Assembly: GCA_016000195.1 (NCBI GenBank)
Contig: JAECRO010000027.1
Coordinates: 1 to 38,837, forward strand
DNA from: Burkholderiales bacterium
GTDB taxonomy: Bacteria; Pseudomonadota; Gammaproteobacteria; Burkholderiales; Burkholderiaceae_C
DNA length: 38,837 bases
Direction: 5' to 3'
Below, in pieces: positions 1 through 6,943 of this stretch; position 1 is the stretch's first letter; the number at the start of each line of letters is the position of its first letter. The notes below the pieces were generated by a model. The model did no database searches. It saw only the letters and a list, made by a program, of their open reading frames with translations, and was not told where the DNA came from. Position numbers and translations under genes: made by a program.

Positions 1-295
1 TACTGCCCGGCCCATCAATCCCGCGCAAGAATGGTATTCGTCGGACGGTTACGATGCACCAGCCCAGTCCGCCCTTGCCCGACGACGCGCCGAACACCAG
101 TTCAGCGGCGATCAGCGTGCGCCAGGCAAAAGCCCAGCCAATCTTCAGCCCCCGACAAAATGGACGGCAAAGCCGCCGGCACCAGTATCTGCAGCACGTA
201 AGGCAAGCCCCGCAGGCCATAGTTGCGCCCGGCCATGCGCAGCGTTTCCGGCACGCCTTGAAATTCCGCATAAGTGTTGAGCGCCAGTGGCCCAC
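1..295 (-). pseudogene. ABC transporter permease fragment (SsuC/TauC/nitrate type)
   Basis: Read on the minus strand from about 295 down to 57, the sequence gives the C-terminal half of a binding-protein-dependent permease. It contains the EAA-loop segment (VPETLRMAGRNYGLRGLPYV) followed by a membrane stretch with LPSILSGLKIGWAFAWR and ending in ELVFGASSGKGGLGW. This is the pattern of the taurine/sulfonate/nitrate permease family. There is no start: the N-terminal half is missing and the DNA changes abruptly to integrase sequence near 300. After GLGW the expected frame is lost and stops appear, so the C-terminus is also decayed, although the window edge hides the rest. The family call is good, the substrate is unknown, and the gene is almost surely non-functional. 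Confidence 0.7.
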
Positions 296-299
296 ACGT

Positions 300-725
300 T
301 CCCTGTAGCGCACCTGAAAAGAAAACCAGCGCCGCCGGGTCAGGGTGTCCCGGTGTTCACCATCGGGGTCAGCCCACGTCTGCATCATCCCGGCCCGGTG
401 CTGCATGTACTGGGTGCGCTTGTAGGCCCGTCCGTTGGTGTCCTTCCCCGCGTGGGCAAGTTGCGCTTCAATGACCAGCGGGTCAACGTCCAGCACTTCG
501 GCCAGCAGCGTGCGGGCCGCGGCCCTCAATCCATGCACGGTTTGCACGTCAGTGCCCATAACCCAGCGTCAGCAGCGCCGCGCGCAGGGTGTTGCCGCTG
601 ATTGGGCAGTCGTGGCTGCGTTCACCATGAAAAACCAAAGCGCCGTGGCCGGTCAAGGGGTGCAACTGCCTGAGCAGCGCCACGGCCTGCGCAGGCAAGG
701 GCACCGATAGCGGGCTTACCCGGCT
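300..725 (-). pseudogene. P4-type tyrosine recombinase/integrase C-terminal fragment, frameshifted
   Basis: The minus strand encodes the catalytic half of a P4-like phage or island integrase. The first part (to about 560) reads SPLSVPLPAQAVALLRQLHP, then GNTLRAALLTLGYG, and then hits a stop. Shifting one frame restores the family sequence: TDVQTVHGLRAAARTLLAEV (His and Arg of the H-x-x-R box), QLAHAGKDTNGRAYKRTQY (second His and the tyrosine nucleophile region), and MMQTWAD. The usual DYL ending is lost. The SAM-like and N-terminal domains are absent. The upstream end is fused to IS66 sequence and the downstream end runs into the permease fragment. It is a dead remnant, possibly of an excised or decayed genomic island; no att site or tRNA is visible beside it. 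Confidence 0.8.
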
Positions 726-961
726 CGCAGCAGTCGGTTTGAGCCTGCGTTGCCAGAGTAGTACAGCGTGGACAAGACCAGGCCGTGTCGCTGGGCGTAA
801 GCTTTTGCTGTGATCGCCTGGGTTTTGACGGCCTCGATATGGCGGCCCCAGTATTGCTCGGTTGCTGTCTTGGTCATGTCCGTTTTCCATCTGAAGTTAG
901 ATGGCCCAAGCATGCCGATTTCAATCCATCTTTGAAAGTCTGGGGTTCGTGGAGCGCTTAC
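726..961 (-). mobile_element. IS66-family remnant: left end plus tnpA (orfA) fragment
   Basis: On the minus strand the element begins at 961 with GTAAGCG, the typical terminus of IS66 elements. About 80 bases later an ATG at 877 opens a TnpA-like reading frame: MTKTATEQYWGRHIEAVKTQ, then AYAQRHGLVLSTLYYW in a mixed frame. This matches the IS66 accessory protein pattern (E-x-W-x2-H-I-x-A, then YC-x2-HGL, then YWRRRL). A one-base shift near the LYYW position breaks it, and after about 726 the DNA becomes integrase. No tnpB or tnpC remains. The left end interrupts another transposase gene right after its VLG codons, so this is a nested insertion whose other end has been deleted. Confidence 0.75.
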
Positions 962-1208
962 AGATGCCCAGCACATCGCGTTTGCTCGGCGCGTTCGGGC
1001 TGCTGTAGCTCAGGGGACAGCTGTCGACCCAGGATTCGTAGAGGCCGGTGGTGGCCAGGAACTCGGCAAAGAACGTCAGTTGCGCGTTCGGCGAAGCGCT
1101 GGCCGTGTGGCCCCATTGCACGTGAATTCGGCCACCGGGCGTGTCCACAGCCATGGCCTCCAGGGCCTGCGTCAGGGCAAGTTTTTCGCGCCTTTTTGCT
1201 TCACCCAT
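962..1208 (-). pseudogene. N-terminal fragment of a DDE-type transposase
   Basis: The minus-strand frame opens with MGEAKRREKLALTQALEAMA and continues GGRIHVQWGHTASASPNAQL, TFFAEFLATTGLYESWVD, CPLSYSSPNAPSKRDVLG. I recognise this as the N-terminus of a transposase common in Burkholderiales (IS4/IS1380-like superfamily; the exact family is uncertain). It stops being homologous exactly where the IS66 terminus GTAAGCG begins at 961, so it was cut by that insertion and its catalytic part is not in the window. It is non-functional. The upstream sequence to 1490 is AT-rich and may contain the old promoter and end of this element. Confidence 0.6.
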
Positions 1209-1490
1209 CTGGTGACTCCTGCAAATTCGTTGAAACTGGCTCCCAGTCTAGCTTGCCGCTGGGTTGGATGGCTTTAACTGCCGGAAATAGGATAAATGCC
1301 ACCCGCAGCGCTTTTGATCAGCTTCAGAAGTTTCAGGCTGCTGCGTAAGGTCAGTTACAGATATACGCATCAGGTCGAGCGGCATGTTCACCCCAGAAGG
1401 TGTTAAATAATGTTTAATATCGTAAATCTGATTACGCAATGACAGCAAAAACTGAATTCGGCGCATTGGCTTTCCGTCTAAAAGGCGGTC
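1209..1490. other. Stretch without a supported gene, locally AT-rich
   Basis: No reading frame here looks like a known protein. A 72-codon minus-strand frame (1248-1466) has no recognisable domain or convincing ribosome site and I do not call it. The part around 1400-1440 is AT-rich (runs of TTAAATAATGTTTAATATC) and could be the promoter side of the broken transposase at 962-1208. I see no clean terminal inverted repeat. Confidence 0.4.
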
Positions 1491-1494
1491 CTAA

Positions 1495-1654
1495 CAGGCT
1501 GCTGAAATACTGTTTTCAAGGACTGTAGCGATAGATTTTTTCTATAAATTAAAGGTCTATCGCTCTAAATGGCGCACTTTGCGTCACCAAAAGTCCATAT
1601 ACCATAGCTATCATCAATCGGATGAAGCCTTTGTGAAAGTATTTCAGCAGCCTG
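1495..1654. mobile_element. 160-bp MITE-like element with 17-bp terminal inverted repeats
   Basis: Bases 1495-1511 (CAGGCTGCTGAAATACT) and 1638-1654 (AGTATTTCAGCAGCCTG) are perfect inverted copies. The direct repeat CTAA flanks them on both sides (1491-1494 and 1655-1658). CTAA fits the YTAR four-base target duplication of IS5-group elements. Inside is an imperfect hairpin (GCGATAGA near 1528 pairing with TCTATCGC near 1556). There is no coding capacity, so it would need a transposase supplied elsewhere. It is markedly more AT-rich than its surroundings. It sits about 95 bases upstream of the barrel gene at 1749 and could carry or disturb its promoter. Confidence 0.7.
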
Positions 1655-1748
1655 CTAAGCCATTGGTCATGCGAACGTCAATTTTTCGATTAATTTCTCC
1701 GGTATCAAAAAATCAACCCCGTCATGCAGCTGCAGGGCGGAATTTTTA

Positions 1749-3344
1749 TTGAAAATTTTCACCATGAACCACGCACTGAGCCCGTCTTTCTCTTTTCGTA
1801 GCCTGGCGATGGCCAGCGTGTGTGCTGGTGGACTGGGCTGGCCGCTGGCTGGCTTCGCACAGAGCCAGCCAATTCCCCTCGACAGCCCTTCAGAGCTGAT
1901 TCCCACACCAACGACCTGGCGCCTTACGTCTGAAAGCTGGAAACTGCCCGGCAACGAAAAAATGGGCATGGTGGGCGGCAGCCTGCTGTTCGATCTCAAC
2001 AAGAACGTCAAGCTGGGCCTGGGTAGCTATGGCGCCATGCGCGGCAATCGCGGTGGCTTCATCACGCTTGGCCTGGCAGGCGAAGTGCAACAGCGGCTGA
2101 GCCCTTCCCTGCTGGGCCATGCGGGTCTATTTTTGGGCGGTGGCGGCGGACGTGGCGGCTCATCGCTGGCGGGCGGCGGTCTGATGGTGCGCAGCGATAT
2201 TGGCCTGACCTATGAAACCGGCGGCTACGGCAACCTGGGTCTGGGCATCAGCCATGTGTCGTTTCCGTCCGGCGTCATCAGCAGCACCCAGCCTTACCTG
2301 CTGTATGAATATCCTTTCTACAGTCTGCTGGGCCAGGGCTGGAGCACAACAACGCCAGACGGCAAGCGCCCTTCCTCGGCAACTGTTTCCGCTACTCCAC
2401 AAGAATTTTCACTGGTGATGCGCAGTTACCGAATCCCGTCTTCCGTGGTGCAGGACGACGGGAAACCGCAACACAACAGCCTGCAGTTGCTGGGCGCTGA
2501 ATGGCTGTCCTACCTGGACGATCGCTGGTTTGTCAAACTGGAGTCTGAAGGTGCCATGGGCGGAGAGAGCAACGGTTATATGCAGATTCTGGCGGGCGGC
2601 GGCTACCGTCTGCCGCTGACGCACAGCACGGCCCTGAAACTGTATGCCGCAGCCGGTCCGGCAGGCGGTGGCCGGGTGGACACCGGCGGCGGGCTACTGC
2701 TTGATGCGGGCATCGCGCTCCAGCAAAACTTGACGCAGCGCACCGCTCTGGAGTTATCGGTCGGTGCAGTACGCGCACCCTCCAGAAGCTTCAAGGCGAG
2801 CAGCGTGGCGCTCAAGCTGAACTACCAGTTTGGACTGCCTGCAGTGACTGCGGCCCCCGTCGCCTGGGATACATTGGGTGGATTCGACGCCACGCCTTTG
2901 CGCGTACGTGCGGTGAACCAGACCTATTTCAAGGACGATCCCAAGTGGCGCGCCAACTATGTGGACAGGTCGGTGAGCAACATTGGCGTTCAGCTTGACT
3001 ATTTTGTATCGCCTAACTGGTTCCTGACAGGCCAGGGCCTGGGCGCTTATGCCGGTCAGGCGGGCGCCTACATGACCGGGCAGGTTGGCATAGGTGGCCA
3101 GTGGCCTGTATCGGATCGCTGGTTTGTGGAAGGTGAAGCGCTGATGGGTGCGGCGGGCGGTGGCGGCCTGGCCGTGGGCAAGGGTTTGGTGAGCCAGGTC
3201 AATGCCGGTGTCGGCTATCGATTGTCCAAGTCTCTTTCCGTGATGACCACCGTGGGACAAGTAGCGTCACTGAACGGCGACTTCAAAGCCAAAGTGCTCG
3301 GAGTCTCGCTGGGGTATCAGTTCACGGGTTTTACCGGGAAATAA
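1749..3344 (+). CDS. Putative outer-membrane beta-barrel protein with three internal ~100-residue repeats
   Basis: This protein of 531 residues has a signal peptide (hydrophobic MASVCAGGLGWPLAGFA, likely cleaved near FAQ-SQP) and alternating Gly/aromatic/polar strand patterns typical of barrels. Three repeats are visible at about residues 85-185, 257-357 and 415-527. Each has a GxGA..G start, a glycine-rich GGGG/GGGRV centre, and a strand pair; repeats 2 and 3 end in LNYQF or LGYQF. The end is YQFTGFTGK, not the classical terminal Phe. A TTG at 1749 follows a good AGGGCGG site (1734-1740) with ~8-base spacing; the ATG at 1764 is the alternative and leaves the signal peptide intact. It stands first, 202 bases before the transglutaminase/ATP-grasp genes, on the same strand. 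I recognise no named family; secretion and barrel nature are inferred from the sequence pattern. Confidence 0.75.
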   Translation: MKIFTMNHALSPSFSFRSLAMASVCAGGLGWPLAGFAQSQPIPLDSPSELIPTPTTWRLTSESWKLPGNEKMGMVGGSLLFDLNKNVKLGLGSYGAMRGNRGGFITLGLAGEVQQRLSPSLLGHAGLFLGGGGGRGGSSLAGGGLMVRSDIGLTYETGGYGNLGLGISHVSFPSGVISSTQPYLLYEYPFYSLLGQGWSTTTPDGKRPSSATVSATPQEFSLVMRSYRIPSSVVQDDGKPQHNSLQLLGAEWLSYLDDRWFVKLESEGAMGGESNGYMQILAGGGYRLPLTHSTALKLYAAAGPAGGGRVDTGGGLLLDAGIALQQNLTQRTALELSVGAVRAPSRSFKASSVALKLNYQFGLPAVTAAPVAWDTLGGFDATPLRVRAVNQTYFKDDPKWRANYVDRSVSNIGVQLDYFVSPNWFLTGQGLGAYAGQAGAYMTGQVGIGGQWPVSDRWFVEGEALMGAAGGGGLAVGKGLVSQVNAGVGYRLSKSLSVMTTVGQVASLNGDFKAKVLGVSLGYQFTGFTGK

Positions 3345-3546
3345 ACCCTTTCCGCCAACTGCGCATTGTCCAGCCATTGCAAGGCCATGCAGCCCACTTA
3401 TGATGATGGCGAAAGACTTGCCGCATTGCGGCAAGTGCGCTGATTCTAAAAAGTCTGGGCATGAATCCTGCGTTCAGGACGAGCTTTAGTTTCCAGCGAT
3501 ACGGCCAGTCCGCATCGCGCCACCATTCACTGAAAGGCACCCTCCA

Positions 3547-6500
3547 ATGGCAATCCGTGTTGCGCTGCACCACAAAACCAGCTACCACTATGATCGCCTG
3601 GTTACCCTGTCACCGCATGAAGTCCGCCTGCGTCCGGCGCCTCATGCGCGTACCCCGATTCTTTCGTATTCGCTGACCGTCACGCCAGAAGACCATTTCA
3701 TCAACTGGCAGCAAGACCCTTACGGCAATTACATTGGTCGCTACGTATTTCAGAGCAAATCGGACAAGCTGGAATTCACGGTCGATCTGGTCGCGGACAT
3801 GACCGTCATCAATCCGTTTGATTTTTTCGTCGAAAAATACGCTGAATTTTTCCCCTTCAGCTACCCGGTTCAACTCGCGGCGGAACTGAGCCCCTATTTG
3901 AAGACGGAAAAACCCGGGGAACTGCTGGTCGAATGGGTTGCAGCCGCCCGGCGCGATATTCTGAAGAAAAACCTGGCAACCAACGATTTTCTGGTGGCCG
4001 TCAACCAACGACTGCAGGGTGATATTGCTTATTTGCTGAGGATGGAGCCCGGCGTTCAAACGCCGGAGGAAACCTTGCAAAAACGCTCAGGCTCCTGCCG
4101 TGACAGCGGCTGGCTGCTGGTGCAAATTCTGCGCGAGATGGGCTTGGCGGCACGCTTTGTATCGGGTTATTTAATCCAGTTGCGCGCCGACCAGGAAGCG
4201 CTTGACGGCCCCAGCGGAACGCAAGTTGACTTTACCGACCTGCATGCATGGACCGAGGTGTACATACCCGGCGCCGGCTGGATCGGGCTGGACCCGACCT
4301 CGGGCATGCTGGCAAGTGAAGGCCATATTCCGCTCGCCTGCACGGCCATGCCGTCATCGGCGGCACCAGTTACCGGTTTTACCGACAAGGCCGAGGTCAC
4401 GTTCTTTCATGAAATGACGATTACGCGCATTCACGAAGATCCGCGCGTGACCAAGCCTTACAAGGATGAGGACTGGCACAAAATTGACCTGCTCGGCCAG
4501 CAAGTCGATGCCGACCTGAAGCGGCAGGATGTGCGACTGACCCAAGGCGGTGAACCTACCTTTGTCTCCATTGACGATATGGACGGCGCCGAATGGAATA
4601 CCCTGGCGCACGGCGACAAGAAACGTGAGTTGGCCGGGCAGCTCATGCACCGCCTGAAAAATCATTTTGCGCCTGGGGGCATGCTGCATTACGGACAGGG
4701 AAAGTGGTATCCGGGCGAGCCCTTGCCGCGCTGGGCGTTAAACATCTATTGGCGCATTGACGGCCAACCGATGTGGCTCGATCCCACGCTGTTCTCGGAT
4801 GAGAACAAGAGCGACGGCTATGGCTATGAAGAGGCTGAACGCTTTGCCGCTGAACTCGTCAAGTCACTGGGCTTGCCGGCTTTCAGCCAGATTCCGGCTT
4901 ATGAAGATGTCGTGCAGCAGGCCCATCTGGAGCAAGGACTGCCGGTCAACCTTGACCCGCTCCAGGTTGACCTGAAGGCGTCGGAGCAACGACGGCGCCT
5001 GGCGCGCCTGCTGGAAGGGGGATTGGGTCAGGTCGTGGGCTATGTCTTGCCGCTGAAACCCAAGGACCTTGACCCGAATATTGCATTGGGCACGGCTTGG
5101 CGCACGTCCCCGTGGCCGCTTAAACGCGGTCATCTGTATCTGACCGAGGGCGACTCGCCCATGGGGCTGCGCCTGCCGCTGAGCGCGCTGCCATGGGTGC
5201 TTCCAGAAGAAAAAGAACCTGATTTTGATGTCGATCCATTCGCGCCACAAACCGCGCTGGATGCCGGACGAAAAGAAAAACGGGCACTTCTCAAGGCAAA
5301 GAAACCGGCTCCGGTTGACGCGAATCCCGAGCCCTGGGAGGTTATTCACACCGCGCTGTGCATGCAGGTGCGCAATGGTCGCTTGCATATCTTCATGCCG
5401 CCGGTCACGCGCATTGAAGACTACCTGGCGCTGGTCACCTCCGTTGAGAATACAGCCGCCAAGCTCAAGCTCAAGCTGTGGATTGAAGGTTATCCACCTC
5501 CGCGCGACGCCCGTATCAAACTGCTCAGCGTGACGCCTGATCCCGGCGTCATTGAGGTGAACATTCACCCGGCAGCCACCTGGAACGAGCTGGTCTACAA
5601 CATGACGACCCTGTACGAAGAGGCACGGCTGACGCGCCTTGGCACTGAAAAGTTCATGGTCGATGGACGCCATACGGGTACTGGCGGCGGCAACCACGCC
5701 ACGCTCGGCGGCGCTACTGCAGAAGACAGCCCGATGCTGCGCCGCCCGGACTTGCTCAAAAGCCTGATCACGTACTGGCAAAACCATCCGGCGCTGTCCT
5801 ATCTGTTTTCAGGCACGTTTATCGGCCCCACCAGCCAGGCACCCCGGGTTGATGAGGCACGGGACGACAACCTGTATGAACTGGCGATTGCATTCCAGCA
5901 AATGGACAAGGTGCTGCCCACCCTGCAGCCCGGCGACAAGCCCTGGATGGTGGACCGTTTGCTGCGCAATTTGCTGGTGGACCTGACCGGAAATACACAC
6001 CGCTCGGAATTCTCCATCGACAAGCTGTATTCCCCCGATGGCCCGACCGGCCGTTTGGGCCTGGTCGAATTTCGCGCCTTCGAGATGCCGCCGCATGAGC
6101 GCATGAGCCTGCTGCAAATGTTGTTGCTGCGCGCGCTGGTGGCCCGCTTCTGGCGCCAGCCCTACCAGGCCAAGCTGGTGCATTGGGGTACGGCATTGCA
6201 TGACCGATGGATGCTGCCGCACTTTGTGGCGCAGGACATACGCGATGTGGTCAAGGATTTGCGCGCCTCGGGCTATGCATTCGAAGAGCACTGGTTCGAC
6301 CCCTTTATCGAATTCCGTTTTCCTCGTTTCGGCACGGTGGTCTACGAAGGCGTAGAGATGGAATTGCGTCAGGCCATCGAGCCCTGGAATGTGCTGGGTG
6401 AAGAAATGAGCGCCGGCGGCACCGCGCGCTATGTCGATTCGTCGGTGGAACGCATGCAATTACGGGTGCGCGGACTGACCGATGGGCGCCACGTCATTGC

Positions 6501-6864
6501 CTGCAATGGACGCATGCTGCCATTGCACCCGACCGGTGTTCCGGGCGAATACGTGGCGGGTGTTCGGTTTCGCGCCTGGAGTCCCTGGTCTGCCCTGCAT
6601 CCGACCATCAAGGTGCAGGCGCCCCTGACTTTCGACCTGATTGACAACTGGAGCGGCCGCGCCATTGGCGGCTGCACCTACCATGTCACGCATCCGGGCG
6701 GACGCAGCGAAGAAAGTGCGCCAATCAATGCCAATGCTGCCGAGGCACGCCGATTTGCCCGTTTTTGGGCGCATGGGCATACTCCAGGACCGATGAACGT
6801 GTATAAGGAAGAGCTTAATCCAAGCTTCCCCATGACGCTCGATTTGCGTTGGCAGCCTTATTGA
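3547..6864 (+). CDS. Transglutaminase-like protein fused to DUF2126
   Basis: This 1105-residue protein has no signal peptide. Residues ~1-290 form a transglutaminase-like cysteine peptidase module: an N-terminal beta region (LHHKTSYHYDRLVTLSPHEV), then the catalytic triad Cys184 (RSGSCRDSGW), His233 (DLHAWTEV) and Asp249 (GLDPTSG), all present. From ~340 to the end is DUF2126, opening with RLTQGGEPTFVSIDD and containing PGEPLPRWAL and EFRAFEMPPHERMSLLQ. The same fusion is known in bacteria beside circularly permuted ATP-grasp/alpha-E genes; Iyer and colleagues proposed such sets make or modify amide-linked peptides. The length is normal for the fusion. An AAAGG site precedes the ATG. An intrinsic terminator follows directly, before the ATP-grasp gene. 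Its substrate is unknown; peptide hydrolysis or transamidation is the inference. Confidence 0.93.
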   Translation: MAIRVALHHKTSYHYDRLVTLSPHEVRLRPAPHARTPILSYSLTVTPEDHFINWQQDPYGNYIGRYVFQSKSDKLEFTVDLVADMTVINPFDFFVEKYAEFFPFSYPVQLAAELSPYLKTEKPGELLVEWVAAARRDILKKNLATNDFLVAVNQRLQGDIAYLLRMEPGVQTPEETLQKRSGSCRDSGWLLVQILREMGLAARFVSGYLIQLRADQEALDGPSGTQVDFTDLHAWTEVYIPGAGWIGLDPTSGMLASEGHIPLACTAMPSSAAPVTGFTDKAEVTFFHEMTITRIHEDPRVTKPYKDEDWHKIDLLGQQVDADLKRQDVRLTQGGEPTFVSIDDMDGAEWNTLAHGDKKRELAGQLMHRLKNHFAPGGMLHYGQGKWYPGEPLPRWALNIYWRIDGQPMWLDPTLFSDENKSDGYGYEEAERFAAELVKSLGLPAFSQIPAYEDVVQQAHLEQGLPVNLDPLQVDLKASEQRRRLARLLEGGLGQVVGYVLPLKPKDLDPNIALGTAWRTSPWPLKRGHLYLTEGDSPMGLRLPLSALPWVLPEEKEPDFDVDPFAPQTALDAGRKEKRALLKAKKPAPVDANPEPWEVIHTALCMQVRNGRLHIFMPPVTRIEDYLALVTSVENTAAKLKLKLWIEGYPPPRDARIKLLSVTPDPGVIEVNIHPAATWNELVYNMTTLYEEARLTRLGTEKFMVDGRHTGTGGGNHATLGGATAEDSPMLRRPDLLKSLITYWQNHPALSYLFSGTFIGPTSQAPRVDEARDDNLYELAIAFQQMDKVLPTLQPGDKPWMVDRLLRNLLVDLTGNTHRSEFSIDKLYSPDGPTGRLGLVEFRAFEMPPHERMSLLQMLLLRALVARFWRQPYQAKLVHWGTALHDRWMLPHFVAQDIRDVVKDLRASGYAFEEHWFDPFIEFRFPRFGTVVYEGVEMELRQAIEPWNVLGEEMSAGGTARYVDSSVERMQLRVRGLTDGRHVIACNGRMLPLHPTGVPGEYVAGVRFRAWSPWSALHPTIKVQAPLTFDLIDNWSGRAIGGCTYHVTHPGGRSEESAPINANAAEARRFARFWAHGHTPGPMNVYKEELNPSFPMTLDLRWQPY

Positions 6865-6886
6865 CCGTATCCTCGCGCGTCCCCTC

Positions 6887-6922
6887 AACGCGGATGGATC
6901 GTTCTGATCCATCCGCGTTTTT
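6887..6922 (+). terminator. Intrinsic terminator after the DUF2126 gene
   Basis: A perfect 14-bp stem (6887-6900 with 6906-6919), a five-base loop GTTCT, and five T residues at 6918-6922. It lies 22 bases after the stop codon of the upstream gene and 21 bases before the ATG of the ATP-grasp gene. It can either end the first transcript or act as a partial terminator that lowers expression of the downstream genes. Confidence 0.9.
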
Positions 6923-6943
6923 GTCAGAGAAATAAACGACCCC

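Noticed and set aside
1248..1466. A 72-codon minus-strand gene
   Set aside because: No similarity, no ribosome site, and it lies in transposon debris.
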